Assembly: GCA_948567375.1 (NCBI GenBank)
Contig: OX419755.1
Coordinates: 15,381,001 to 15,445,000, forward strand
From: Lunularia cruciata
Taxonomy: Eukaryota; Streptophyta; Marchantiopsida; Lunulariales; Lunulariaceae
DNA: 64,000 bases
Direction: 5' to 3'
This document shows positions 1 through 12,740 of the stretch, piece by piece. Under the pieces are notes generated by a model that saw only the letters and a list, made by a program, of their open reading frames with translations, did no database searches and was not told the DNA's origin. Each line of letters opens with the position of its first letter. Positions within the stretch are counted from its first letter, which is position 1. Both the position numbers and the translations under genes were made by a program.

Positions 1-3000
1 TGGGGACAATGCTACTGGCAGCAGGCGTTGGTGTCGTAAGCTGCATCATTCAGAGAGACGAAGGTCGTTCCCCAACTCGTCATTGCTTCCACTGGTCCTC
101 GGAGCAGCGGTTCTTTGAAGAAGAGCCCCTTCTTCGGCATGTAGAGCCACCGTTGTCCAATCTTCTTGAACTGGTGAGGATTTACCTTTCTAACAACTTC
201 GTTGACTGCTGCACGTCTTGTTATTTCCCTTCGGATTGCCTGTAAGACACCTATTCACAAGGTTGTAGTTCATAAGCTCTAGTGGTACATAACGTGTGAG
301 CAATGTCTTTCTTGACGAATAACACGTAGTCTGAGCTTTTCTGTCTTTGTTTACAGAACAAGCTCAAGGGGTTTACAGCGATGCGCTATGCTCCATCTCG
401 AGATCGACAATGGCACATCTATTATGTGACAGACCGCCCGAACGTCAGACGCATATTTCTGCGAACGTTGGTCAGACAAGCGAAACCAACTGACACAGCA
501 GGTGTTGTAGATGTACCACATGCCACAATAAACGTCGGAGATGCGATTCAAAAGGCTTTGGAGGAGATTGAACTGACGTCTCATAATTCCAACAACAAAG
601 CAGATCATCTTCACATGTATTTGAGTCTGCTTCGACCTGTAGAGATCGGTGGAGGCAATGGCGGAAGGTGAATAAATATTGTAAATGCTTGACTTGTGTG
701 GCACGTAAGCTAAATCGTACCTGATGCCCTGTGGAAAAGAACGTGCTAACTTTGTTCCTTGGCTCCTACGCAGTGAGCTCGAAGATTCAGAAGATTCAGA
801 ACAGGTGGATGTAGTAGAAAAACTGCGATGGATTGTAGAGGACATCTACAAAAAGCTAGGTGCTCGCATGCATCGTCTAGCAGTTTGGCAGTGGGAGCTC
901 CGGCTTCGTCTGACACACGCAGGGTGTGGTATTGGAGCGTGGCGTATTGTTGTAGGGAATCCTACTGGTCACACCTGCACTGTCCAGGTATGTCCTGTTT
1001 TAAAGAGCATCGAGTGGGATTGTTTAGAAGTCCGTTTTCCTGTACTTCTGAGACGTTTTCTAGCTTTGAGTGTTTCTTTAAGACTACAGTAATATTTGGC
1101 TTTTCAGTCGCTTCAACTATCTCATTCACGAGATCAATAATATTCAAGATATAATTGCCTCTGTGAGCTACTCTCTTGTGTCTAGTCCGAAAGAGCCAAG
1201 TACAGCATATCTGGATCCCCGGATCTTCGAACGGCTTCTTCTCATTTTTCCTATATGTCTGGAGGATACTCCTCGAGGATCACGTTTAGGCTTGTTTAAA
1301 CGGCTACATTTAGCCCCTTACCTCCGCATGTTGGATGATATTCTGCAGGTCTACAAGGAGGTAAAGAATGCTGTACTTGGCGTTGTGGTTTACCACTCCC
1401 CCCTACCATCTTGTTATGGTCCTCTTCACGGCAAGCCACTTGCAACACAACATAAGGCTCTGGACGTTGTGGATCGAAGGAGATTGACTGCAAGAAGAAA
1501 CAACACCGCATACTGCTATGACTTTCCTCTCGTATGTTCTTTCTCTGAACTTTGACCGATAGAACTTCCTCCTCGCATCTTTCCAGCATAGTCCTAAATG
1601 GTACAGGGAACCAAGCAAATCTGCATTGTGTATATAGTAAGACTGATCCAGCTGCCCTGAGAATAGATCTCAGTGAAGTCTAATCACACATACTACTGGG
1701 CTATATAAACCTTGTAGGCTGGAGATTCTGAACATGGTTTCCTGTGCCTGTGATCACCCTTGTGTTGGTCTCTTACGCTCGTTTCCTTTGAATATTGCGT
1801 TTCAGATTTTCGAGAAGGCTCTTGAAGAGACATGGCTGCGTTCGAATGCGGCCAAAATGGGAGGTTCCCCAATCTTCAAGGCTACGGAACTAACTTTTGT
1901 GGACGAGAAAAACTACTGGCACTCTGGTCTTGTTGAGGTCGAGAGACCTGTAGCCAGCAATGACGTCGGGATGGTAGCTTGGTCAATGCGGATGCGCACA
2001 CCGGAATTCCCCAAGGGGAGAACTATATTCGTGGTGTCGAATGATGTGACTTACAACGTAGGTTCCTTTGGGCAGAAAGAAGATGCTTTCTTCAAGGCGG
2101 TCACAGATTTGGCTGTTCAAACAAAGTTACCGCTTATTTACTTGGCTGCTAATTCAGGTGCCAGGATTGGAGTGTCCGATGAGGTTCGCTCATCATTCAA
2201 AGTAGGCTGGTCAGACGAGGCATGTCCAGATCGTGGCTTTCAGTACCTGTACCTAACACCTGAAGATCACCAGCTGATAAGCGCCTCTGTTGTCTCTCAC
2301 GAGATACAGCTACCTTCTGGCGAAATTAGGTGGGTAATCGATGACATTATTGGAAAGGAGGATGGATTAGGAGTGGAGAATCTCTCCGGGAGTGGAGCCA
2401 TTGCAGGTGCATACTCGCGTGCTTACCAGGAAACGTTTACTTTGACCTATGTCTCAGGAAGAACTGTTGGTATTGGTGCTTACTTGGCAAGACTTGGTAT
2501 GCGTTGCATTCAGAGAGCCGATCAGCCTATTATTCTTACTGGATACCCTGCCCTGAACAAATTGCTGGGGCGCGAGGTTTATAGTTCTCATATGCAACTT
2601 GGTGGCCCAAAGGTCATGGGAGTGAACGGAGTTACTCATCTCACGGTTTTGGATGATAAGGAGGGTGTGTTATCCATTCTGAACTGGCTGAGTTACATAC
2701 CAGCTGTTAAAGGAGGACCTTTACCATTTTTGCATGCCACTGATCCACCCACAAGGCTTGTAGCATACACTCCAGAAACTGCCTGTGATCCAAGAGCCGC
2801 AATCAGGGGTATTGAAGTTGGTGGTAAGTGGTTGGGAGGAATCTTTGACAAGGGAAGTTTCATAGAGACGCTTGTAGGGTGGGCACAAACTGTGGTGACC
2901 GGACGAGCTAGACTTGGAGGAATTCCGGTTGGAGTGGTTGCGGTGGAGACACAGACAGTCATGCAAACCATTCCAGCAGATCCAGGTCAGCCTGATTCTC

Positions 3001-4191
3001 ATGAGAGAGTGGTGCCTCAAGCAGGTCAAGTGTGGTTCCCTGATTCAGCTGTAAAAACTGCTCAAGCACTCTTGGACTTCAACAAGGAGGGGCTCCCTCT
3101 TTTCATCCTTGCCAACTGGAGAGGGTTCTCAGGAGGTCAACGAGACTTGTTTGAGGGAATTCTGCAGGCAGGCTCGATGATTGTGGAGCACCTTCGAACG
3201 TACAAGCAACCAGTATTCGTATTCGTTCCCAAGACTGGAGAACTGAGAGGTGGAGCATGGGTTGTTGTGGATAGTAAAATCAATGTGGACCAGGTGGAAA
3301 TGTATGCAGAGAGAACTGCACGAGGTGGGGTTTTGGAACCTGAAGGCCTCATTGAGATCAAGTTCCGAACGAAAGAAATCATAGACTGTATACATAGATT
3401 AGACACCCAGATACTAGGTCTGAAACAAAAGCTCCCTACTGCAGATGCTATAACTTCTGTGAGCATTCAGCAGCAAATAAAGGCTCGAGAGAAACGGCTT
3501 CTACCGATTTACAAGCAGATAGCGATCCGATTCGCTGAGCTTCATGATACTGCCAACCGGATGGCTGCTAAGGGAGTGATTAAGAAACCCGTAGATTGGG
3601 CCCAATCTCGCTACTTCTTCCACAGAAGGTTGAAGCGCAGACTCGTGGAGGAGGCTTTGATTCGAGAAGTTCGAGAGGCAGCTGGAGAGACTCTATCTCA
3701 CGCAGATGCTCTCGCTCTGATCAAAAAGTGGTACTTGGAGGCCCAAGAGCCCAGGACAGATTACTCCAGTGGTGTTGTCATCGATGCTTGGGACGATAAC
3801 CGAGCTTTCGTGGCCTGGGGAAACCAACCCTGTGTGATGGAGGAGCACTTGCAAGGACTAAGGAAAGAGCGCGTCACTAACGAGCTCTTCGCTATGGTTG
3901 GCTCTTCTTCAGGCAATCTCAAGTCATTCCCCGAGGCTCTTCGAGCTTTGCTCCAAAGGGTAAGATTTTTCGTCTTGACCGCATGATCTTAAATTTTCTT
4001 CCCACTTTGAATTCGCAATAATATCAAACTTTTGTTTTCTCTGCAGTAACCCAATTAGCTCATAAGCACCAAAGTCATTGATTTTGATGCTGTCACTAAT
4101 AAGAGTGATCTCATATTTGCAGGTTGACGAAGGAAGCCGAACCCAAGCTGTCCAGGAACTCAAATCCGTCCTTGATTCTTTCAAATCATAA
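1..4191 (+). CDS. ACC1: Homomeric acetyl-CoA carboxylase, C-terminal part (partial gene)
   Basis: This is the 3' part of a eukaryotic multidomain acetyl-CoA carboxylase, which makes malonyl-CoA for fatty-acid elongation and flavonoids, normally in the cytosol. Exons read as 1-173 (frame from base 3), 357-667, 774-987, 1349-1531, 1806-3959 and 4123-4191; phases agree at all five GT-AG junctions and give about 1033 residues ending in TAA. The first four exons belong to the central domain (VVSCIIQRDEG, PSRDRQWH, ARRNNTAYCYDFPL). The large fifth exon holds nearly all of the carboxyltransferase domain: AANSGARIG, WVIDDIIGKEDG, SGRTVGIGAYLARLGMRCIQ, GGIPVGVVAVETQTV, ANWRGFSGGQRDLFEGILQ and GELRGGAWVVVD. 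The biotin carboxylase and biotin-carrier parts must lie upstream of the window. No frameshift or missing motif was seen, so the gene looks functional. Identity is very sure; whether it is the cytosolic or a plastid-targeted isoform cannot be told without the N-terminus. Confidence 0.97.
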
Positions 4192-6323
4192 AACGTTGTT
4201 CTTCAACTTTGTGCATTCTACCCCATTTCCATTCTTCTTGTGTGTTTTATATTCATAACAGTGAGGCAGTCTCTATGTACCATCTGTAGCAAGTTCATCA
4301 AAGGTCCAACATGGTCCAAGATGTAATCTTTGAAATTGCCTGCTAGCGTTCGACATACGAATAGGCGAACCACATCAGTGGAGGATGGAAGCTTTAGACG
4401 TGTTTCCAGACCACTGTTCGACAAATGTCCCAGTTATAGTGATTGCAGATGCATATTAGATGATTCTGCGTAGTTTAGTGAAGCTAATGCAAACGTTGTA
4501 AGGAGGTCAATCATCAGTGATGAATTTGCTAGCGGGCTTTCTTCTGTAACTACCATTATTGGAGAAAAGAATTTTTTTGATGCAGAGCTCAAACACTTCT
4601 CGTGAACACTAAATCTGATTTGTGAAATGCCCTTGCATGTTCTCCGAAATGTGCCACCTGAATGTCCAGATCAACGACTAAATGACACCATTTTACGACG
4701 AATTTGCTGCGTAGAATCAATACAGTTCTTGCTACAAGAATACATCAATTTCTACCTACGGACAAAATAGTGGAACCTTTCGAGTGAAATGATCTCAACT
4801 GACAATCTAGACGCATTCAAGGCTTCGGCGGGATTGCTTCAATTACATTGCACTGTTGCCATGATTCCAGCAAGCAGTATGATATGTCCCTGTAAATCCT
4901 GAAGATTTTTGGAACGCCAGTTTGCTCTCTGTCGGATTGAAACAGGCTACTTTCCTAGAGTGCCCCTGAATAGTTTCCAAATAATCATGCAATACCCGTA
5001 GCTCGTGGAATAGTGTTCCTGGATGCTTGCAGGTACCTTGAAACGAATCCAAGCAGTGTGCTGAATTCGATGGCCGGGAGGCAATGCTTGCTTGGCAATG
5101 CACTCTCAAGTGCAAATCCACAGAATCAACAATGAACCAACTGGGTTCTGTCTCAGGACCAACATTGGGCCTTCAAGCTATAGAGTACGAGGTTCAAAAC
5201 TCCCATTGATGTGATGTCTCTTAACATTGATCTAGAGAGGAAGTTGTGGACAAATCCTGGAAGGCTGCTGTGCTAAAACTGCGAATGAGTTGATTTTGGC
5301 GATCGAGAACTGTGACACATATTATAAACTTGTATTAAAGCTCGTGTGTTTGGCAAGAGGATTTGGTATAATAAAGTACAAAAGCGCCTGACTTTTAAAG
5401 TCAGAAGCTGGGGGTGTTTTAGCAGTAGAGGGGGAAATTTATTACCTGGTATTTGACGTGAAGGACACTGTCAATTATAAGGACTGAAGCACTTGAAAGC
5501 ACATGAACCAGATGAAGCACGAGGATAACTAATCGGACGCCTACCTTTTCCAGAATGGATTTCCAGAGAATTAAGCATGCATTAAAATCAGAATCTTTGT
5601 TCGGAATACATACATGGGGTCCTCCATCAGGATAGTAAGCTAGACCTCCTTTTCTAAGCGATTGTGTTTGAAGATTACAAGTGAAGTACTAAGATACCTA
5701 TTGACCTACTCGGGGCGGTGAACAAATTTCAAATGAGAAGAACCTAGAAATCTGAACTTCTAATTATGATTAGGTTCGAAGTGGATGCCTCCAGGGCAAT
5801 ATTACTAAGATTGTAGGCAAATTTAATTGTTAGCTAGTGGTGACACGTCTAAAAGATTGAACCATATTCAGTACCATCAGTTCTTACTTTGTAGTTTTTT
5901 ATGTCATGTAGGTAGCTTTTAGTCTATGATCAATTGCAAATGCGTTTACTGTGAACACGCTTCTTAAGTTTCTACCACTTGGGGTTCATTGATGTCCAGG
6001 ATTGATGTCATCGTGAACGATCCCCTGCAAGGTGGCATGAGAATCGATCTTCGTTGGAACATCTATCTCCTGAGCGAATGTACAATCTAGTCAGATATAT
6101 CGATAGATGCGGACAACTCCACTGCTGTAAAGGCAGCTTTCCTGCACGTACCTGCAAACCAAATCCAACACTGCACAAGCAACAACTTTTCAAGACAATG
6201 CGTTAGCAGATTGAGTAGGAAATTCCTAGCTACAGTAGCTGACTAAAGAATTGGAAGAGAGAATACTTTGTACTTGCAGTACTAGAGTAACTGCAAATTA
6301 TGAAATGATGCCCGCAGCGGCGG
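4192..6323. other. 3' UTR of the carboxylase gene and intergenic DNA
   Basis: The first few hundred bases after the stop codon at 4189-4191 should include the 3' UTR. Beyond that I see no coding exon, repeat or RNA gene. The short open frames here lack codon structure or splice context. The downstream gene is convergent (minus strand), so this is a shared terminator region. Confidence 0.5.
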
Positions 6324-6890
6324 CTATTTGTACTTCCCTACAGCGATTCTTTCAAATCCCCACTTGACGACTCTAAGCTCATCGCTGCCGAAGCAATGGT
6401 AAAGGACTTTCTCGGGAGGAGAGTAAGGAGGCTCTGTTGGACGACCAAGGTCACGTAATTTCTCCTGAATCATAACCCTGCAGTTGTTAGGAAGACGATA
6501 GTTAAACCAGCGTATGACATGACTTGGCATTCGTTTCTGCGTAAAGACCCCCTGCGTATTCGGGAGCATATGCTTCTGTTCACGTATCACATCCACGATC
6601 ACACCTCGGAACTCCGGAATCCAATTCATCATGATCTTCACAGTGTGCCGAAGCAACTGCATTAAGACCTCGCGATTGATTCTCTCTTTATACAACCTCT
6701 CTAAAGTGACAAAAAAAACGTTCTGACTGTAAATATATCGCATCACCCCATGCCCCTCAAGCTCTATTCGTCGAAGCATTCCCATCATTGCCTGTCGGTC
6801 TGCTTCTGCCCTCGCTATCTCTGCCTGGGTGTCTACCTGTGGAGTCGCTGCGGGTGGCGTTGGACTCATGGACATTGGCGCGTTCGACAT
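6324..6890 (-). CDS. Unrecognised single-exon gene, 188 aa
   Basis: An uninterrupted minus-strand frame runs from ATG at 6888-6890 to TAG at 6324-6326. I do not recognise the family. The N-terminal 20 or so residues are rich in Met, Ser, Pro and Ala. A stretch starting QAEIARAEADRQAMMGMLRR looks helical. The rest is a compact, charged region with motifs such as VFFVTLERLYKERINREVL, MMNWIPEFRGVIVDVI and MPSHVIRWFNYRLPNNCRVM, ending in a basic tail. No signal peptide, membrane segment or metal-binding cluster is seen. Even codon use and lack of stops over 188 codons, next to decayed DNA, argue for a real gene. It converges with the carboxylase gene. An upstream non-coding exon cannot be excluded. 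The start was chosen because it is the first Met and follows an in-frame stop-rich stretch. Confidence 0.7.
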   Translation of the reverse strand: MSNAPMSMSPTPPAATPQVDTQAEIARAEADRQAMMGMLRRIELEGHGVMRYIYSQNVFFVTLERLYKERINREVLMQLLRHTVKIMMNWIPEFRGVIVDVIREQKHMLPNTQGVFTQKRMPSHVIRWFNYRLPNNCRVMIQEKLRDLGRPTEPPYSPPEKVLYHCFGSDELRVVKWGFERIAVGKYK

Positions 6891-8139
6891 TTTGAGGTTT
6901 ACTTTCGTGCGTGCGAGACCAAACTACTGTGAATGCCAAACCGAACTATACGATAAAATAAAAGAGAGGCTGACCATGAGATGCTTTGTCCACTAGGAAG
7001 AGGTTCTACCAGTTCTGATTACGACACGAGATCACGTTCAATTCGGACAGAGACTAAGACTGAAAACCCGAAAGATGTCAGCGCTAGCAGTAGCGGCCTG
7101 CACCTCTTCGCGTTTAAGCGAGTCGAAACGATTCAATCTGTGGCGAACGGGTGGACATGCGCAGAATATAAGACCGCTAGCCCGTAGAGATCGAAGGGAC
7201 GTAGATGGATGGATTCCAGAAGGACCAAGACAAGCGATCGAGGTAGTAGTGTGATTGATGGTGACCGACACCTTGCGAAGAAATTCCTGTTGGCCATAGC
7301 TTATCCACAGCACATAATTCGCTACCATTTCCAATTTTCGCTTCGTGTATATTGCCCTGCTTAAAGGCCTAGCTAGATCCTCCCAGTCGAAAGTCCAGCG
7401 CTTGCTTTTCCAAGCATATCGATGAACTGCCTACCTATGGTAGTCCATTCAATTCTTCGCACCTGGGAACTCACCTCACCTCATTTTCATTTTCCTGCAA
7501 TACTGGGGGGTTTTAAAGTCCATATTTTCCAGAAATGACGGGCAGAACCTCGGGAGTCGTAAATTTTGTTGCAGGTACCCGTTACAGTATGTTTACTATG
7601 AAAATGAAGGACCGTGTAAAATATGGGTACCAAAAAGTGGTATACCTGTCAGTGAGGGTCCCAATTTCAAGTTGATATGCGGCCTTTAATGTGGAATATA
7701 TTAGGGAGATCCTTCAATTAATTAATGTGCTAATTCGAGGTCAATACCCAGATTATACTAATCATCGGGGTTGTACCAAATGGAGTTTAATGAATAAGTA
7801 TGTGTCTAATCTAATATTTTGACACTCCGCATTTAGTGCTTCCAAATTGATCGTGGCGAGGTGAAGATGAATAGAATGGTTTTATGTCTACATGATTGTG
7901 TTTTTTTTATTGTAAATGTGTTAGATTAAGGATTAAACATGCTACTCCTCCCCCCAACAATTGGACATAGCACCCCACAATTGGACATAGCTAGTAATTG
8001 AAATGCAAGTTTTGGATTTTTTATAGTGAAACATGGAAGCATGGATGAATCTCACACTCCCATTCTCGCTCCGGAGTCAATAGATTGTGGAGAACAAGTT
8101 CAATTTGCACTTCTCTCCCTCTTTGATTTCAAGAACAGC
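6891..8139. other. Intergenic, 5' flank of the 188-aa gene
   Basis: This presumably includes the promoter of the minus-strand 188-aa gene. A short direct repeat (CACAATTGGACATAG twice, near 7960-7991) lies at the distal end, where base composition turns AT-rich and CpG-poor, marking the start of the repeat block. No gene seen. Confidence 0.45.
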
Positions 8140-9479
8140 TCGAGAAGATGATTGCCTCAGTTCCAATCTCTGCCAACAAGGATGGCTCGGGTAGATCCGG
8201 GAGTAACAATAGCAAAGCAATGAAGGGCGAGGATGATATATTCAGAATATTTTCTCACCACCATGCCTAGATACTGGACTATTTGGATGATCCTAACATT
8301 TCAGCCAGATTCATGGTGAGAATAGTAAAAGGTTTGTCCAGAAAAGTACCACATTTAATTACATGGCCATTTATTTAGTGAGCCACGGGAGAGAATTTAC
8401 AACTTCTATGACAAGAGATAAGCTTTACAAAAAATGGGCTTGATACATGAAATCCTATGAGGATACCTGAGAATGGAAATACAATCCATGGGGAAGGATC
8501 TAATGAGAAAGAATTGAAGAGAAGATTGCAAACTATAGATGACAAAATGAACCATCTTTGTACACATTTTGAGAGAATGGATTTAATGTTGGGAGTAGAG
8601 CAAATATATCTCCTGTAATTTTGGTGAGGATCGGTGGTGGTATTGAAGATGAAGTTCAAATCATGGATGGAACATGCACTGATATACATGAAAAATTGTT
8701 GCTAAAATCCTATACTTGATTCAACACAAATTAGCATCCCAAGCACCCAAGGGCACTTAGAAGATCACATAAATAGGTTTGAAGAGGTAGGTCTAAATTG
8801 CACGTGTCCATTTGGAAATTGTGAGTGCAGGTCAAGAGGATGACAATCAATGCTTGAGAGAGAAAATGTTGAGGAAGAGTATCTCCCAAAGAGAGCAAAG
8901 GAGAATCAATTGAGAGGATATCGTGGAGCAACAAGACAAACATATGAGGGTCCCCTAAGAAATAGCTAATGAACAAGAGAAGCACATGAGATCCACCCTA
9001 GAGGAATACACGATGAAAAAAGAGAAGAAAAGGGTCAAGAAGACATTGGAGAGCATAAAAGACAAGCATCCAATCAGAAAGAGGAGCAAGAAACTAGACA
9101 AGAAGTTTCAAAAGGGAAGGAAGGTGACATTCAAAAGAGAAGGAAAATTTCTAAAATTTCCAAGGTTACACATGCACTTGCTTCTTTGTCACAGGATTTA
9201 GCTAGCCATAGAAAATTGAAAAGTGACTCCCTCAAATCCAAAGAGAGGTTTAAAATAGCTAAGATTGAAGCACAACAAGCTGCCAAGATTGCTAAACACA
9301 AGAGACAAGTAGAGGCTAAGAATATATTCAAAATAGAGAAAATAAGGTCCAAGGTAGAAAGGCCCCATATAAAAAAAAGAGGCAAATCAAATTTTTTTTA
9401 CTCCATAACACTTGAACTAGCCTGGGCCAAGAAGATCTACGAGGAGATAAAAGCATTATTACCAATTTATCTAGTATAG
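8140..9479 (+). pseudogene. Decayed coding remnant, Lys/Glu-rich, unknown family
   Basis: Reading from ATG at 8148, one frame stays coding-like (IASVPISANKDGSGRSG, KGEDDIFRIFSHHHA, ILDYLDDPNISARFMVRIVK, LKRRLQTIDDKMNHL) for about 450 bases but is cut by several TAG/TAA/TGA codons. After a frame change, 9060-9410 reads as a strongly charged, probably helical segment (SLSQDLASHRKLKSDS, KIAKIEAQQAAKIAKHKRQ). I do not recognise it. It may be the gag of another transposon or a decayed host gene. No splice structure was found. Confidence 0.4.
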
Positions 9480-10689
9480 ATTCACATCCTTATGTTGGCT
9501 CTAGTGCCAATTAAAATGTGGATTGTAAGTTTCATATACCAATTACAAATTATACCATAGATTTCATGAGTTGGAATGAGAGTGAAGAATACTAAGAGCT
9601 CATAGAAGTTCTTAGAGGTTAGCTAGCTCTCAAAGGGTTTTGGAATAGTAGAGCTATCATAAGTTTTTGAAATAGTAAGATCTATTAGAAGATTTTTAAA
9701 TAGTAAGAGCTCTTAGAGGCATGGTATGATATATTTCTCCTATGTATGTAAATTGATGATTATATATAAAATTTACTAGTTTATATAATATTTAAAGCAT
9801 TAAAAGTAAACCAGTAATGTTGTCTTGAGTGGCAATTCATCTTCATATAATTTTTTTGTCCCCTTTCAATGATTCTTTATATGCATAGAATATAGCAATA
9901 GCCATAGAAGGCACATTTATATTACCAATCAGTCATTCTTGGTTAAAAAGTACATGATCAAACCAAAACAGCCCGGGCTCCACCATCCACCCCTTGCAAA
10001 TAAGATTGCATTGTCTATTTAGTCTACTCCACTCAATCCAAGCTTCCACAATTGACATGGTCAATGCATTGTGCATAAAATTTTGTGCACAATTTGAACG
10101 GATTTTTTTTAACTTGGTGTTTAACTTGCATGAATTGGTGTAAACATGGTGTTTAATCATTAGATAAGTAATTAACCATTGGACCACTAATAGTCAAAAC
10201 ATCATGAGAATTGCCAAAGTTTAATTCAGTCCATGGACATGAACTATAGTCCCTTTGGGACCAATAAGGTACGAACATCAGAAGAGTCCATCAAAACCAA
10301 AACAAAACTTGAACATCCAAGTGGTGCAAGTATAGTAGTTGAAGTGTATAACATACATAAATATATGTGTTCAAACTATAAGCTAGGCCTAAACTCCCAA
10401 TGTGAGAAAGTTTTAGGCAGTAGGTATATAGTCCATGGAACTCTATGGTACATGTCGCTCTAAGACCTCATCTTAGTGCCTATATAAGATAAGTCTAATA
10501 AAAAATGGAGTATAGTGCCATATCCATCTCCTCTCTTGCTCATGCACCTCAAGCTCACAAAATGCTCACCCTAAAAGATCAAATTATAATCCCTCAATCT
10601 GCAATTGGTCCACTCCTCCTCTAGGAAATGTATAGCAAGAAGAGTGGAGGTTCTAAATCTATATAGAGGAGATACAAGAAATTGAAATA
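9480..10689. other. AT-rich intergenic DNA
   Basis: No gene or RNA gene is seen. Near 9590-9720 a short phrase (AGAGCTC or similar followed by TTAGAAG/ATAGTAAG) recurs several times, a loose degenerate repeat of about 40-50 bases. The remainder has no structure I can support. Confidence 0.4.
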
Positions 10690-12141
10690 ATACTGTATAC
10701 AAAGTACAAAGCATAGCTATAGGTCCCAACCTAGGAGGATCTATAATCCATGAGGATGGTTCCTACAATAAGGTAGAGCATCAATATCCACAAATAATAT
10801 ATCTTGGTAACCCAATGATATAAATGTACTATAGGATCTAACCATGAAACCTCTATACTCATCAAAGTATCCATCACTCTTGTGAAGGCATGCCATCAAA
10901 TTTGAACTTTAGTGTACTCTAGTAGGTAAGTGAACATGCTCCCATATAGAATGCAATAGAACCCTCACCTCACTCTTTGGACCACATGTCTATATGATAA
11001 CCTCAAAGTGTGTGATAAAATATTCTTTAAACTTTCTCATGCCCACTTGTGGGATATACTATAAATTAAAACTCACTCAATAGGAACGCCATCCCCTCCT
11101 CATGGTCTTTGCACACTACTTCAAGAAATGAGTTCTATTAGGAATTCTTATGTTTGCTATACAAATCCCATCTAATATTAGAATCTTCTTACTCAAATCA
11201 TTGTGGAAACAATATATAGGATAAATACTTTAGATAAGCTCATCATCTCTCTCAAGTGAGTAATTTTACCTCATTATTCAAAGAAGCCATCTTCTCCTCT
11301 TGGAGCCCCAAACACTAGTGGGAAGTACCACTAAAACTTGCAGCCCATGCCATAATCTCCCCATGCAAGGTCTCCAAGACAGAATATCCTCTCCAACATG
11401 AAAATAAGGCTCCTCTCTTGGTACCCCCCTCCTCCCTCCAACAATAAGATTCAACTAAGTTTGATTGGAACTAGTGGCTCTACCAAACAAAGATGATGCT
11501 CTTTCCATGGATGGAGCTCTAGCCCCTCTGGCATGATACACTCTCGTAAAAGAAGATCTGTCTATGTGGCTTTAAAATCTATTCTACTAAAGAAGAAGAA
11601 GGAGCAAAAGTGTGGGTAGCCCTAGTTGATGTAGCTCTCTTTCTCTTCTCTCTCTTCTATCTCTCTCTCTCTCTCTAGTTGAGGGCCAAATAGAGGTATA
11701 GAATAAACTTGGCTCTATGTGGGCCCTTACTCTACCATCTTCATCCACATGCAAGGTCTGAGTCCCCATATCAACAAGAGGAAAACCCCAAGGATACTAT
11801 AGCATCCCTGCCTTAAGACACTCTCTAGCCTCCTCATATGCTACTCTCAAAGCATCAAGTTGAGTCTTCACCTCATGTGGAGTACTTTGCATCCTCTCTA
11901 GTAGCTCCATAGTAATGGTAAACTCTCTCATATACCAAATCTCCTAAACCCTACAATCCTCAACTCTCACATCTCTATCCTTAATAAGTACATCCAACTT
12001 CAACTAATCTCTTGACTCGTGCTCTCACATCACACTTTCCATGTCTATTAACTCTATTAATCTGTTATAACTAGTACTATCCTCCATACAATGATACATC
12101 TCATGCTCTACAAGTCTACTTTCTTTCTTTCTTTCTTTCTT

Positions 12142-12189
<48 letters not shown>

Positions 12190-12545
12190 GACGCATGTTT
12201 CTCTAGCCAAAACTACTCCTTCCTTTGAGCTAGAAGACTCTCTTGCTCAGCTAGCCTATTTTTCCTCTCACACAAAAGGCTCTATTCTAGCCTAATATGC
12301 TCTTCTCTCTCTACTAGATTCCTCTCATGGTGAGCTAATCTACTCTCCATCTCAACTTTACCTCTTCCTTTATGGAATGTGTAGTCATGATGTAATGGAG
12401 AATCATAGTGCTTGTGGGGATGTAATGGATCATCATGGTGTTGGGGCTAAGGGAGACCAAGTACATGGGAAGGTGGAAGGTGGAAGGTGGGGGGAGGTGG
12501 AGAATGATCTATATACAAGAAACTCAACCATATCAAACTAAATAA
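10690..12545 (-). pseudogene. Decayed minus-strand coding remnant with a charged coiled coil
   Basis: Read on the minus strand from 12545 downwards, a coding-like frame continues for most of 1.8 kb, broken mainly by TAG and TAA where Gln would fit. It begins with a His/Pro/Asp-rich segment (PQHHDDPLHPHKHYDSPLHH), then a charged helix (SRLAHHERNLVEREEHIRLE) that passes through an Arg-Glu repeat encoded by the GA microsatellite. Further on are LDALRVAYEEARECLKAGML, YPWGFPLVDMGTQTLHVDED, a second Arg-Glu run near 11650, and at 10700-11110 a compact region (VGMRKFKEYFITHFEVII, KSEVRVLLHSIWEHVHLPTR, YSTFISLGYQDILFVDIDAL). I do not recognise it; a transposon gag-like protein is the best guess. Confidence 0.45.
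12121..12185. repeat. TTTC/TC microsatellite
   Basis: About six TTTC units are followed by about 20 TC units. It lies inside the minus-strand coding remnant, where its complement reads as an Arg-Glu/Lys-Glu run. A shorter CT run is at 11650-11680. Confidence 0.9.
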
Positions 12546-12740
12546 CAAAACCATATAATTGTATTCATCATCCATCATCCATCATTTTCATCAAAAACAA
12601 AAAGTCTATATCAATATATGTAGAAATCAATATACATATACAAGTCTACCTCTAAGATGCAACAATCTACTACAACATCACACATCAGAACTACTATGAA
12701 ATACACTCTCACTCACCATGTATATCATTACTAGATGGTG

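Noticed and set aside
2693-3466. Minus-strand open frames under the carboxyltransferase exon
   Set aside because: Antisense shadows of a highly conserved coding exon.
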